Shown here: positions 45,501 to 54,989 of the stretch, piece after piece
How the letters are laid out: every line of letters starts with the position of its first letter
How positions within the stretch are numbered: the first letter of the stretch is position 1
NCBI GenBank assembly: GCA_027943335.1
Contig: BSBK01006431.1
Coordinates: 126,501-190,500, forward strand
From: Chamaecyparis obtusa
Lineage: Eukaryota; Streptophyta; Pinopsida; Cupressales; Cupressaceae
Length of the DNA: 64,000 bases
Direction of reading: 5' to 3'
The notes under the pieces: generated by a model
What the model saw: the letters and a program-made list of their open reading frames with translations, nothing else
What the model was told of the DNA's origin: nothing
Database searches by the model: none
Position numbers and translations under genes: made by a program

Positions 45501-45836
45501 AAGTGGTTATTACTGTTCATAATGGAAAAATCTTCTCTATTGTAGAAGTTATTCATGATAAAACTTCCACGAGTCCTTTCCCTGGGTACGGGGATCAGAA
45601 AGGAGATAATTATAGTAGCTACTATGATTATTTTGATAAAAAGTAAGTACTTCTAATTTATTGGTGAATTGACACCTTTTTAGTAAAGTTTATTTGAAAT
45701 GCTCTAAATGTTGTTACTGTGTGATGAATTTGTAGATACCGAAAGAAATTGAAACATTTGAATCAACCACTTTTACGGGTGAAGCAAACTCATCGACCTC
45801 ACAATCTTCTTACCCATCACTTCGAAAAGTCAAAAG
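31431..45836 (+). CDS. DCL4: Dicer-like ribonuclease III gene (DCL4-like), internal exons
   Basis: Five exons (31431-31646, 31849-32126, 44684-44961, 45092-45642, 45736-45836) join in a consistent phase to about 474 codons without a stop. Order: end of helicase C (KQKELLFHIIKSEESLREMA), DUF283 dimerisation domain (STGATINCDASISFIYKYC to CKKIITDA), platform region, and PAZ (ELIDKVVITVHNGKIFSIVE to HNLLTHHFEKSKG). Plant DCL proteins cut long dsRNA into 21-24-nt small RNAs in the nucleus. DCL4 makes 21-nt trans-acting and antiviral siRNAs with a dsRBD partner. The GTTKRKELH block and the NLLxxxFE end of PAZ favour DCL4 over DCL1/DCL3; DCL2 is the main alternative. Upstream helicase exons and downstream RNase IIIa/b and dsRBD exons were not found, so the gene may have further long introns or be truncated. 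Confidence 0.85.
31849..32126 (+). CDS. DCL4: DCL4-like exon b: DUF283 (Dicer dimerisation domain)
   Basis: The acceptor TTCAG is at 31844-31848 and the donor GTAAGA at 32127. It contains YYSPRPEFIPRK, the ILKLPPNAPFHEV block and AKQLACLEACKKLHKVGAVN, the classic DUF283 'K-x-x-A-x-L-x-A-C..L-H..G-x-L-x-D' core. The intron before it is 202 bp. Confidence 0.9.
32711..33490 (-). pseudogene. Ty3/gypsy chromovirus: integrase tail, chromodomain, LTR start
   Basis: On the minus strand the integrase C-terminal part reads WIRWLHLSDYCYKTTYHTSI, SPLMPLYGYGAPHFMDYLLG and, after a frame change, QQKLYVDQHKVNR, then EVGAMVYFQLQPYKQ (the GPY/F-type module). Further down RVHNVFHVSRLKKAL and a chromodomain-like ITxYLLKWRNFPVEDPTE (stop at x) follow. 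After the polyprotein end, TGTAATGTCCTC at 32721 looks like the start of its 3' LTR. The chromodomain would direct insertion to particular chromatin. Everything upstream of the late integrase core is missing; the break is at about 33490. Confidence 0.75.
33491..34430. other. Intronic AT-rich DNA
   Basis: No gene seen. Short poly-T and (AT)n runs occur, including TATATAATAATAATAATATA text near 33896. Confidence 0.4.
34431..35336 (-). pseudogene. Element I accessory ORF, distal part
   Basis: The frame 35336-34728 (202 codons, MLAQTETTEIAGTVGDYTVV) is followed, after a short break, by 34655-34431 (MIELINERSRLQKGLTQARE). Both are Ala/Glu/Gln-rich and helical, like the coiled-coil tails of plant retroelement accessory ORFs. 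They lie on the same strand as 37700-38800, and the two parts are separated by H and a B-LTR stub, so they probably once formed one ORF. Function unknown. Confidence 0.45.
35534..35600 (-). repeat. B3: stub of a family-B LTR terminus
   Basis: TGAGAGTCCCAACCGGTGC and GAGAGGGGAGGGTTGAATC match the first about 65 bp of the B LTR at 13315. Then the homology stops. No target duplication was found. Confidence 0.65.
35601..36286 (-). pseudogene. H: start of a gypsy-like gag next to its primer-binding site
   Basis: The minus-strand frame is open from the LTR junction at 36286 to 35579 (235 codons from the first Met). It includes RAELNALVESMERLRLHQQR, a helical segment, and a long Ser/Asp/Val-rich low-complexity region. 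It starts only bases after a TGGTATCAGAGC primer-binding site. The type is that of an N-terminal Gag region; I recognise no capsid or zinc-knuckle domain. It is cut at 35600 by the B LTR stub. Confidence 0.45.
36272..36283 (-). other. H primer-binding site
   Basis: TGGTATCAGAGC on the minus strand, immediately inside the LTR end GGTTCTTTACA. Confidence 0.75.
36287..37700 (-). repeat. H 5' LTR (right boundary approximate)
   Basis: The LTR terminus is sharp at 36287 (TGTAAAGAACCGAAATCGG on the + strand). The other end is not visible; around 37700 the sequence returns to accessory-ORF text. AT-rich, with the repeated block ACTATAAATAGTAAGT / ACTAAAAATAGTAAGT near 37460-37590. Confidence 0.5.
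37700..38800 (-). pseudogene. Element I accessory ORF, proximal part
   Basis: Minus-strand text from 38780: GLECRKWWKETSNTNTVKKN, HWAIQMPIFCIRDYEGVLRL, DFTHVFGILGRGNK, AKKMT then a stop, EQKEYWANLVS, and later ISNG/LSNGVVYDWAS and VVSSESENVDSGRGH. Several stops and frame changes break it. This is the same broad class of plant retroelement accessory protein as E1 ORF2, and the two occur in different element backbones. No catalytic motif was seen. Confidence 0.5.
38967..39402 (+). repeat. F2 5' LTR
   Basis: A 436-bp LTR with a TA tract of about 80 bp (39018-39097) and the hairpin AGACATGTCCCATGAAGGGA followed by CATGTCT. Confidence 0.85.
40461..40740 (+). repeat. 93-bp tandem repeats in F2
   Basis: Three units restart at 40461, 40554 and 40647, with spacing of exactly 93 bp. 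They are homologous to the F1 array. Confidence 0.85.
40744..41271 (+). repeat. 132-bp tandem repeats in F2
   Basis: Four units begin GAGTACTTGGTGGA.ATCATG at 40744, 40876, 41008 and 41140 (period 132). Each ends near AGGCCA.T.CTCC.GATATCATG. F1 carries only about one such unit (near 20214). Confidence 0.9.
41459..42525. mobile_element. G2: DNA-transposon-like element nested in the F2 3' LTR
   Basis: Inverted ends ACTTAGTTGCCG (41459) and its complement CGGCAACTAAGT (42525) bound 1067 bp. Its left quarter is packed with GGATCCG motifs and its right end with CACGAATCC / CCCAAATC motifs. The core matches G1 on the reverse strand. No transposase was recognised. The target duplication is hidden in the surrounding TA repeats. 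Confidence 0.75.
41516..41634. repeat. Near-perfect 56-bp hairpin in G2
   Basis: Arms at 41516-41571 and 41579-41634 are inverted complements with a single mismatch, around a 7-base loop. The arms contain repeated GGATCCG and a unique AAAAGCCTGTGGAT segment. Confidence 0.9.
42820..44683. other. 3' part of the long DCL4-like intron
   Basis: AT-rich, with poly-T runs (43060-43130), a 132-bp tandem duplication (43785-44050) and CCTAAAAAATAGGA repeats near 44165-44300. No exon was seen before the acceptor at 44683. Confidence 0.5.
43785..44050. repeat. 132-bp tandem duplication in the intron
   Basis: Unit 1 at 43785-43916 and unit 2 at 43917-44050 both run from TTATTAATAATGA.TTGTTT to GTTTATTTTATTCTTC. 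They differ at a small number of positions. Confidence 0.9.
44684..44961 (+). CDS. DCL4: DCL4-like exon c: region between DUF283 and PAZ
   Basis: The acceptor is ATATAG at 44678-44683 and the donor GTATGG at 44962. It reads GTTKRKELHSTNKANALLGS, then VYKVVFSPDYCNEKIYANFA and EIDLHISAGRIVKSKLVQSG. TKRKELHxxT is a shared plant DCL block. It begins with two bases completing the split Gly codon from exon b and ends in phase 0. Confidence 0.9.
45092..45642 (+). CDS. DCL4: DCL4-like exon d: platform and PAZ start
   Basis: The acceptor is AACAG at 45087-45091 and the donor GTAAGT at 45643. It contains AKAFHEILFNGVFGKLMRP (platform), YLLLPIES, and the PAZ opening ASELIDKVVITVHNGKIFSI. It ends in YYDYFDKK. 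PAZ binds the 2-nt 3' overhang of the dsRNA end and sets product length. Confidence 0.9.
45736..45836 (+). CDS. DCL4: DCL4-like exon e: PAZ end
   Basis: The acceptor is TTGTAG and the donor GTCTGA (weak, but GT). It reads YRKKLKHLNQPLLRVKQTHR then PHNLLTHHFEKSKG. The QPLLxxK..xxxxNLL block is the conserved end of plant DCL PAZ domains. The next exon (the LPPEL.. linker to RNase IIIa) was not found downstream. Confidence 0.85.
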
Positions 45837-48800
45837 GTCTGAGAATTACTATCTAAGAAAACTCTATTTCTCCTTTGCCTTCTTTTTTTTCTTAAGATAG
45901 CGCTTGTTATATAAATCACTGTGATTAGATTGGATGTGAGCCAGCAACCTGAAATTTGTTGGTCAGACCTTGCTTATGCAGGTTAACAATGTTTACAACA
46001 CAATTACATTTTTATCGCCCCTTCATATTAATTTATTTTTCAGTTTGTGTTATGGGTTTGCAGCATGTGGTTGTCTGATTTCTGGTGCATTATTTTATGT
46101 GGTTGATGGCTCCTTTGTTTTGATTAAAGGTCTCGAGTTTTGTGAGATTGTGTGAATCATGTGCTTATTCAATAGTGAGATGTGGATTCTATGCTTTATG
46201 TCTGAAATCTCAAAGTTATGAGGTGACATATGCATGGATGGAAGTGGAAGAGTGTTCGCCTTCTGAATACTCAGTATCTTTGTGAAAATCAGACAGTGAT
46301 AAACATGATTAATCAGGGTAGTAAAGCTTTCTTAAAGAGTGAAGTCAAATAAGGGCACAAGAAGTAAATTACTTTTAGAATCTTAAAATTGAGTGTACTT
46401 GACGTGAGGGAAGGCATTTCTGACATAGATTGCATTGACAATGGAGTGCATATACCATTGGAAATCAAGAAAATTTATGTGAAGAAAATTGATACCATGA
46501 AAGTGAGTGGTTCCAGTTTAAAATGGCGATTCTTCTAAAGGAAGATCCTGAAAAAGAGACAATCACATATTTTAAAAGGAATATTCTCTGTAATGCAGGA
46601 AAATTCAGCTCAATGATTCAAAATTTTTTTAACAACAATGTCATCAAAGAACAAACATTCATCAAGGATAACATCAGTAACCCATTCAATTAGGTGAAAA
46701 ATCATGCAGAATAGAACATATTGTAATACTGTAATACATAAGTTACAATGCAAGGTTGAAAATACCAAATGACAGAAGCACGGAGGAAATGCTACATCAA
46801 GGGGAAACCTACAGAAAGCAGAAATACATACAACATAGAGTTAATTCTAGAACTGATCCTGTATAATATGGAAGAATCACATTTACAAAACACAAATATT
46901 GCATGGCAAAAGCATAGATAAAATCCAATTATGTGGAATTGAAATAAGAAAGCTCAACAAAACTTGGGAAATTAAAAAGTAACGTAACACTCATAAAATT
47001 ACAGGAAAAGTTCATGGGTTATTTTTAAATGTGTTATTAAGTACAGTTTGTGAAGATATAACTAAACGAGGTACATAAGAAAATTGCAATATAAAAAATG
47101 CATAGGGTCAAAAATCCGTTTTACTTTTATCCATGGGGTTTTATTAAAAATTAAGGAACTGACTCTATAGTATTAGGTTATGCAATTGTGGAACACGGTG
47201 TACTATTTTTGGCTGATAGATGTGGCTTTGGGATCGGTGGCCCTGTGCATCTTGTGTGGAACATGATAGATGTGACCTATGTGGGTAGGGCAATTGAGAA
47301 GTTGGTTGAAGTGTCTTGGAAACCTATATAGTGGATTCATCATTTTGTGTATGACATGGAAAATGCAGTCAAATACATGGGGAGAATATAATAGATCAAA
47401 TGTGAGAGATGTGCATCTATTTATCTACAGTGGACCTATATTCTCCAAAAAGGTATTTCTTAAGTCCATTGAGACCAAATATGTCTGATATCAAAGAGAT
47501 ATTGATCACCAAAAACATGCAATTAATTGCAAAATCATGGAACACCACAATTGGTTATTATTTGCCTTAAAAGGATTGCGTATTTTTGAAATACGTGGTC
47601 AACATTCGTTGGCCCATTTATTTCTGTCTACCTGCGTGAAAATCATACCCAAATCATTCTAGAATTGGGTTAATATTGGACCTGAATTATGCAGTGTTTT
47701 TTGAATGATATTCAAAATTTCTTATATTTCATGAATTTTTCAGGCCATTAGGGCCCTTTCTTGGCACAATGGCTGGCTGCTAGCATAAGTTTTAATCCCA
47801 CAACCTGACTATCTTGAATAGGTAGATTTAGATGAACGCAAGGTTGTGGGGAAGAATAATTCTAAATGAGTAATTATTATAGAAAATGGAGAGTTGATAA
47901 TATATCTCAGTACTAGTAGCTGCCCAAGAAGAAAAGACAAAGATGATGTGCTATGTTGTAGTGAGTAAGTATTTTGCACAATTAGTTTGACATACTGTTT
48001 GGCTATATATGTTGGAATTTCTTGGTGCAAAGGTCATTCTCAAAGGTTCTTGAGAATGGAAATGTAATTACATATTTTCTCAATCTCTCCCATGAGAATT
48101 TAATAGTCTTTACCCTTTGTTCAAAGAAGTCATATTGTGGCTATATGATCAAACGTTACATATTGATGTAGCTCTGATATGTAAATATGCCCTATTAGCT
48201 ATATACATGGTCAATTCATTATTAAAGTGTTCATATTATAAATTATTTTGGAACCTTAAACTTTAATTAGGAAATGTTTATATTTTTTGTGGTTAATATT
48301 GGTTGTGAGTAGTAATAATTTTGGGTATAAATTCAAATCCCAATGAGATACTATTGAGTCTGCATTTGGTTAATTGGGGTTAATGTGTAATATAGTGTGT
48401 TGTATAGAATGCCTCTGTTAAAGAAATTGAAAGTCCTTCCCACCAAAATGAGTAGCAATGTCTTATATTCATGGTTTTTGATTCATTAATTATGTTTTTT
48501 GAGCTTTCCTTTTATAAAGTTGTTTCTTGGTGAGTTAAATTCTCTGCTTCAAATGTAAACCTTTTCAAGGCGCGCTTAACTATTTTCCTCTTTAGTGAAT
48601 TGAAACATAGTAGCTAAATTGTCCATCATTTCCTTCTTTGAAAACCTCATCATCTTTTTGAGAAATTTAGTGCAGAGCATAATTGTGGGATCAGAATTTA
48701 TATAGGGTTTCATCAACTTCATATGTTTTTTGTGTAGCTTAAGTGGTAAGGTGTTAGAATCTTATATATTTATAATATTGTAATCGGAAAGCCGTAATGA

Positions 48801-49733
48801 CATTATTATATTAATGTTATATTATTAGTAAGTAAGAAAATAATTTTTTTGTCAATAGTCAAATCTAAACATGTAAAAATCAAGCATTTTGTCATGTCAC
48901 CACCATGAATAACCACAGATCTTAAACCCTATCGAGGGGCATTAACACTTAGAAACCAATCAAGGGATTACACTTCCAGAATGGATAATCGGAAGATTGT
49001 CTTATTTATAAGTCATCAAAAATTCAGATTCTAACAAGCAGTGATCAAGGTATTGAATTAAGACAGCAATATATATATATATATATATCGTGGAAGATAT
49101 TCATTATTTTGATTAGTGTGGTTTCCTTATTATAGCAGCAACGTCCTCCAGAATGGAGAATCCCTCAATAAGCAATGGTAGAAGAAAAAGACATTCAGCA
49201 AGGATAATTGTGATAACCCCAGCTAGGACCTTATTTAATTTGTCCTAAAATTCCCAATTACGGTTTGGATTGCACTGGGGAATGACAACTTGTAATGTTC
49301 ACTAGTAACAGCATGTTGATTCTCAATGATTTATATACCACATTAGGCATTCAAATTAAATTATATTAAGAACAATCACAAATTCGTAATGCATACTTAA
49401 GCCTTGATTCCTTACTTCACTCCTAATCAGTAACCTTACGAAAGATGGTAGATTTACTGTGCTAGGACGCTTGCCATAGTCTGCAAGCGGGCTTGCTCAA
49501 GGTTCTACTTATCTTGAGACCTTCCCGTCATGCAACTGAATTTACTCGCCTCTTCCTACGCACTGTCCCTATCCCCTTAACAGTAATTAATGAGTTATTA
49601 AGGAATTGGCCAAGTATATATAGATAATTACTTAAGATATAAAATTAATATATATTACAAAAATATTAGTAAATATATATAGCCTAAGCGATATATAATT
49701 TCTGATTTTATTATTACTAGTGCGTGTGTGTGT

Positions 49734-49779
<46 letters not shown>

Positions 49780-49861
49780 CTTTTAAATATTAGATCATTC
49801 AAATAAAACATTCCATTATATGCATTAGAACATTCAGATATATAATTTAGATATATACTTG
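45837..49861. other. Unassigned DNA downstream of the last DCL4-like exon
   Basis: AT-rich, no RNase III exon visible, no LTR pair recognised. It is either a further long intron or the flank of a broken gene. (TA)n occurs near 49069-49088 and 49737-49776. Confidence 0.4.
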
Positions 49862-50387
49862 TGTAATGACCCTCACTATAAAGGCCACTAAAAACCACTA
49901 ATACTGAACTGAGAAAATTCCTCATACAGTTGGCCTGCACTGAATACACTGCTGAAAGAAAAATACTGAATATAGGAAATTATTTTGCAATATATGAGTT
50001 CGCTGTCCCAAAATTTCAGAATAATAGATAGCAACCAAATACCATCTAAAACACTATCAATGATATAGGAAATTGCTCAAAACCATATGCCATTCATATA
50101 TCAACAATTTGCAACAATGCCATACATTTTTCAGTCAGTGATATGATCATCAAACCCTAGGTTTGCAATATAGATAGACTGAAAATTACAATGCCCTTTC
50201 ACTTGCAAAATCCTAGCCTTCCTTTGTTACCAATAATGCCAAATGGCAAACAAAGACAAGTACAATGTAAAATAGTAAAGTGCTGAAGCTATATTTTGTA
50301 CTCAACTGAAAACATACATTTCTCAGAAAATATGCCAAATGCCAAATGAGAAATGAGGAACCTGATTGTAGATGGTTGCAATAATTT

Positions 50388-50530
50388 TTCGGACAGCTTT
50401 TTTCGGATCTGCTTTTTCGGATCTGCTTTTTTCTGATCTGCTTTTTCGGATTTGCTTTTTCGGACCTGCTAAAAACGGCAGCCTATAATTTCGGACCTGC
50501 TAAAAATTGCCTCCTATAATTTCGGCCCTA
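50388..50530. repeat. TTTTTCGGATCTGC repeats in J
   Basis: About eight degenerate units alternate between TTTTTCGGATCTGC and ATTTCGGACCTGCTAAAAA. Confidence 0.85.
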
Positions 50531-50929
50531 CTAAAAATGCCTCCTGAAATGCTGTTTCAATCACAAACAAACCCTTACAATAAATTCTCAATGAAGTACC
50601 AATGAGATGGCTGAGTACCAACTCCAAACTTGCAACCCTTCAGTAGATATTTCACTACCTCAGTTATGCCAATCTAGGGGAGTGATCGTTCCCAAAGATC
50701 GAATAGTATTTGCAGACCACAAGGCTACAAATTGCTTCACAATGAAGAAGTAGAAGAAATCCCAAATCCAAGCATGTAGAAATGAAGCCCGAAGCCCTCT
50801 ATTTATTCTTTTCCTTGAGAAGTTGCTAAAACTTCTAGAAACATCCAATTATAATGTACTTTATAATAAAATAACATTATAATAAAAAAGTACATTTCTC
50901 AACTCAAAATTATAACAATGTAGGCCCAA

Positions 50930-51105
50930 ATGTCTCATAACTGAATGTAGGCCCAACTACAACTGAACGTAGGCTCAAGACTGAACGTAGGCTCAAACTG
51001 GATGTAGGCTCAAACTGGATGTAGGCTCACTCTGGATGTAGGCTCCACTACAATTGCATGTAGGCCCAAACTGGATGTAGGCTCTACCGAATGTAGGCTC
51101 TGTCA
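50930..51105. repeat. CTGGATGTAGGCTCAAA repeats in J
   Basis: Ten degenerate units of about 16-20 bp built on the core TGTAGGCTC / CGTAGGCTC / TGTAGGCCC. Confidence 0.9.
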
Positions 51106-51223
51106 GCAATATGCAATCAAATGATCAACATAATGACCCTCTCTCCGAACCATTTGCCTACGAGAGTCGATGATAGGCAAATCCGTCATGCCAAACGATG
51201 TCAGCCAAAATGGGGACATGACA

Positions 51224-52580
51224 ACTTGATATATTCTTTATCTTTAAGATTACTTAGATATATTATTTTATGATCAATATTACTTTGTTGATGTTGGCCA
51301 GCCATTTATATATACATACACATTTTATTTCTTTATATTTTCTTTGTCAAGAATATTAACCATAATTATTTCATCTAATTGTAATCAATATATATTAAGA
51401 TAACTTCCAATCCTTGTAGTTCTCTTATTTTCCTTCCCAATTAATATTTACTAATTGATGTTATTTGTCATATTTCTTTCTAGTTGCCTTTTTTTCCCTC
51501 TATTCTTTGATGCCTGAATAACTGAGGACTGTACTTCCTTTAATAAGCTATGAGAAGGTGGCAACTCTTCAATGTTCAACAAATCGTACCCCTTCCAATT
51601 ATAATATAGTAATAGTTGTCATTTATCCTGCTTTCTTAACAACATGTCTCTTCAACGATAGACCATTATTCTTTCTTCAATCAATAATATGATCAATGGT
51701 TAATATGTATAGTTAGTATCGGTTAATGGAATACTTATATCTTAAACCTAATCGATTTGTTATTCCTTAATCGGCATGGTTTATATCATCGACATGAGTA
51801 ATCTTTTCATGATATAGATTCTTATTAGGCTTAGTCGTTCTTCCTTGGCTTTGGGATGTATTGTTCCTTCATATAACCACAACGTACTCTAACGTTGCTC
51901 TTCGTCTGTCTATTACTTCATAGCAATATGCCTTGCAATCATTATTAATTCTTAATACCAATATCTTCCTAGGTTTGACAATTTATAATAGTCTTTGTCC
52001 TAATGATATTAGTCGATCTATTGTTAGTCATAGAGGATGTCAAAAACTTATCTTAGCAATACTTGTGGAATAAATTTTAATTTTCATCGATTGCTAGATA
52101 GCTCCTTTTGAATTCAGCGATACAAGTATGTTGCATCTGTTGACGTTGGATATTAATTCACCTATTTCTTACCACATCATTGTTATCCAATGTGCGACTC
52201 TAATTGTTGTAGTCAGAGCCGATTCATCATGTGTTATCCAATCTTGTAAAGTTTAGAGTTATTACTTATTGTATTATATTCTTGATCACAATCTTCATAC
52301 CAGAGTTGTCTTTGTAATTATATTATATATTATTATTTTTCTTTATTTGTTATTATTAAATTTGTTATTATTTATTATTGTTAAATTCCATATTGGGAAG
52401 GGGAAGATTGAAGTAATTCGATGCAATCAACAAAAATATAGTTACATCATGGAAGATTGAAGTATAATCGACAAGACATAGGGAGGTCATTCAAAGAATA
52501 TCAAGCATTCAATACAAGTGAATAATCAAAGATCGACCCTTTGAAGTCTTTCAGCAAGTACATCAAAGAGTTATCTTTAG
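51224..52580. other. Unassigned sequence between J and element K
   Basis: AT-rich with no open frame of interest. K's 3' LTR would be expected on this side, but nothing here matches the LTR terminus TGATGCAGAGC seen at 58957. Confidence 0.35.
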
Positions 52581-52780
52581 ATTAGGATCCAAGCATCGAA
52601 CATAGAATAAAGTCAGCATAAGTGCCTAAAGGACTAAGAGCACTTAGACCATGTAAGGAGTCCAAGAGGTCATTTGGATACGACCAAGGATCCCTCTTTA
52701 ACCTTTGCCCAACTCCATAAGGTGGCATGCATCTTTTGGAGTATGAGACATTGATAGGGAAAGCAAGTACAAGCAAACTA

Positions 52781-54240
52781 CTAAGCAAGCACAAAGGAGG
52801 GTTCAAACTGGCATCCATTCTTGAAAGTGTTCTTCCTAGTCTTCTTCACAATCTTTGTGTCCAAAATACACTCAAGCTTCAAAGGTTGTTCTGGGGGTAG
52901 TTGCTTCAACCAGGCAACATCTTCCTCTGCTTGTGTACTTGTCTCGGTACCTGCAACAACTTCACCTTTACAGGGGATCAAATCTGAAACCTTAAAAATG
53001 GGAGAGATACCTGTATCAGGGGATAATGGAATTTCATAAGAATTAGTATGAAACTTATGAATTATTTGACAAGGACCAATCTTTTTCATCATGAGTTTTG
53101 TATGTTTGCCCTTTGGTAACCTCTCCTTAAGATGCGCCCACACCAAGTCTCCAACTTGGAATTGCAAATCTCTTCTCTTCTTATTTGCCTTCTCCTTATA
53201 CTTGTCTGTAGTTTTGTGGAGAGTAGACTTAACTTGGTCATGGATATCTTTGATGACTTTTGCAAAGTTTTCACCATGGGCACTGTTGCTACCGTCCTTT
53301 GGCAACTCTCTGAGTTCCAATATCCGTCTAGGATCCATCCCATATACAATTTGAAAAGGACTTTTAATTGTGCTTCTGTTAACCGAATCGTTGTAGTCAA
53401 ATTCTGCTTGAGGAAGAACCACATCCCAATCTTGGCCATGCTGCTTTGTTAAACACCTTAATAGGTTTCCAAGGGACCTATTAACTACTTCAGTTTTCCC
53501 ATCTATTTGGGGATGATAGGTAGAACTGAAGGAAAGGTTGGTACCTAGTTTCTTCCATAGGGTCCTCCAAAAAGGACCCACAAATTTTTTATCCTTGTAT
53601 GAACAATGTTCAATGGCAGACCATGAATCCTTACCACTTCGTTAAAGAAAATTCTTGCAATATGTGATCCATCATTTGTGCTCTTACAACGTAGAAAGTG
53701 AACAATTTTGCTAAATCTATCTATTGCCACATACACATTGTCATAGCCCTTTTGTGTCCGGGGTAATCCCATTACGAAATCCATACTGATGCTTTCCCAT
53801 GGTCTATTTGGGATGGGAAGTGGCTGATAGAGTCTTGCATTAGTTGACACCCCTTTGGCCCTTTGACATATCACACATGACTCCACAAACTTTCTGACTT
53901 ATGATTGCATCCTAGGGCAATAGTAATATCTCTTTACTTTCTCTAAGGTCTTATCAAGACCAAAATGGCTACTTAAACTCCCACACTGCTTTTCTTTGAC
54001 AATATTATCCCTCATAGAACACTTAGGAATACATAATTGAGTCCCCTTAAAGAGAAAACCATCCTGAATCAGATATTCAGAAAACTCAACGTGATAAGTA
54101 TCAGTAAAATCAGAACATATGTTGTAGATCTCTTGGAAGTCTTCATCCTCCTTGTACATGGCTTTGAGGGATTCTACAACCACACTTTACAACTGAATCT
54201 CTTGCATTGTCAAAGCCCTTCTACTCAGAGCATCAACCAC
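52781..54240 (-). pseudogene. K integrase
   Basis: The zinc-binding N-terminus reads SSHFGLDKTLEKVKRYYYCP then SCVICQRAKGVSTN (H-H-C-C type; the second Cys pair is C-V-I-C). The core reads RPWESISMDFVMGLPRTQKG (first catalytic Asp). Next comes GLPLNIVHTRIKNLW, where the usual S-D-R-D is lost, removing the second Asp. STYHPQIDGKTEVVNRSLGN keeps the third catalytic residue, Glu. The C-terminal GPY/F-type region has LVWAHLKERLPKGKHTKL and KIGPCQII. It ends KIVKKTRKNTFKNG, where a chromodomain would follow, so a chromovirus-like lineage is likely but truncated. Frames change near 53560 and 53890. Confidence 0.8.
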
Positions 54241-54984
54241 TTTGTTGGCTTGCCCGTTTTTATCCTTGATTGTGAATGTATAGGCTTGAAGAGATTCTAC
54301 CCACTTAATATGCTTGTGACTCAATTTATCTTGACTATTCAGAAAAGTTAAGTCGTGATTATCAATCTACACAATGAATTCTTTGGGCAATAAGTAATGC
54401 CTCCACTTTTTAAGTGCCTGGACTAATGCATAAAGTTGAAGGTTATAAGAGGAGTACTAACTCTTTGCCTTATTTAGTTTCTCACTAAAGAAGGCAATTG
54501 GTCTCCCTTCCTAACTTAAGACTACCGCTATGACCATATTACTAGCATCACATTCTATGTTAAAGATTTTATTAAAATTAGGCAAAATGAGAATAGGTTG
54601 TTGAGATACCTTTACCTTCAAAGTTTGAAATGCCTCATCTGCTGCCTTTGTCCAAGCAAATTTGCACTTTTGCTCTCCTTTGATTGTCTCCAACATCGGC
54701 TCACATATCTGACTAAGCTTCTTAATGAACTTCCTATTGAAGGTACATAAGGCATGAAAATTTCTAACTTCTCCCACTGACCTTGGAGTTGGCCACTTCA
54801 TTATGGCTTTAACGTTAGATGGATCCATCTTGGGGCTTCCTTTAGAGATGAGAAAGCCAAGATAAGTCAACTCTTGCATCATGAAGTCACATTTTTCAAG
54901 GTTGATCAGAATTTCGCCTCATGCAATTTCTTCAAAACCATATCCAAGTGTCTTAGGTGCTCATCCTTTGTCTTATTGAAGATG
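54190..54984 (-). pseudogene. K reverse transcriptase end and RNase H
   Basis: On the minus strand it starts just after the position of the Y-x-D-D box with ILIFNKTKDEHLRHLDMVLK. It continues ELTYLGFLISKGSPKMDPSN, WPTPRSVGEVRNFHALCTFN, and RNase H text (NIECDASNMVIAVVLS, IAFFSEKLNKAK, WRHYLLPKEFIVWIDNHDLT). The RNase H first Asp (C-D-A-S) and the later D-N-H-D-L box are present. Stops break the frame near 54510 and 54450. Confidence 0.8.
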
Positions 54985-54989
54985 AGGAT

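Larger units (their letters stand above)
49862..51223 (-). mobile_element. J: solo LTR with two minisatellites
   Basis: A 1362-bp unit from TGTAATGACCC to GGGGACATGACA, flanked by a perfect duplication, ACTTG (49857-49861 and 51224-51228). Read on the minus strand it starts TGTCATGTCCCC, like LTR D and the chromovirus LTR near 32721. It is therefore probably a Ty3/gypsy solo LTR. Confidence 0.85.

Noticed and set aside
45930..45985. Possible sixth Dicer exon between TTAG and GCAG/GTTAAC
   Set aside because: With the required phase it runs into a TGA after a few codons and has no similarity to the expected linker.
50930..51105. Regularly spaced repeats that could suggest a CRISPR-like array
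   Set aside because: Units are contiguous, degenerate and without unique spacers, inside a plant solo LTR.
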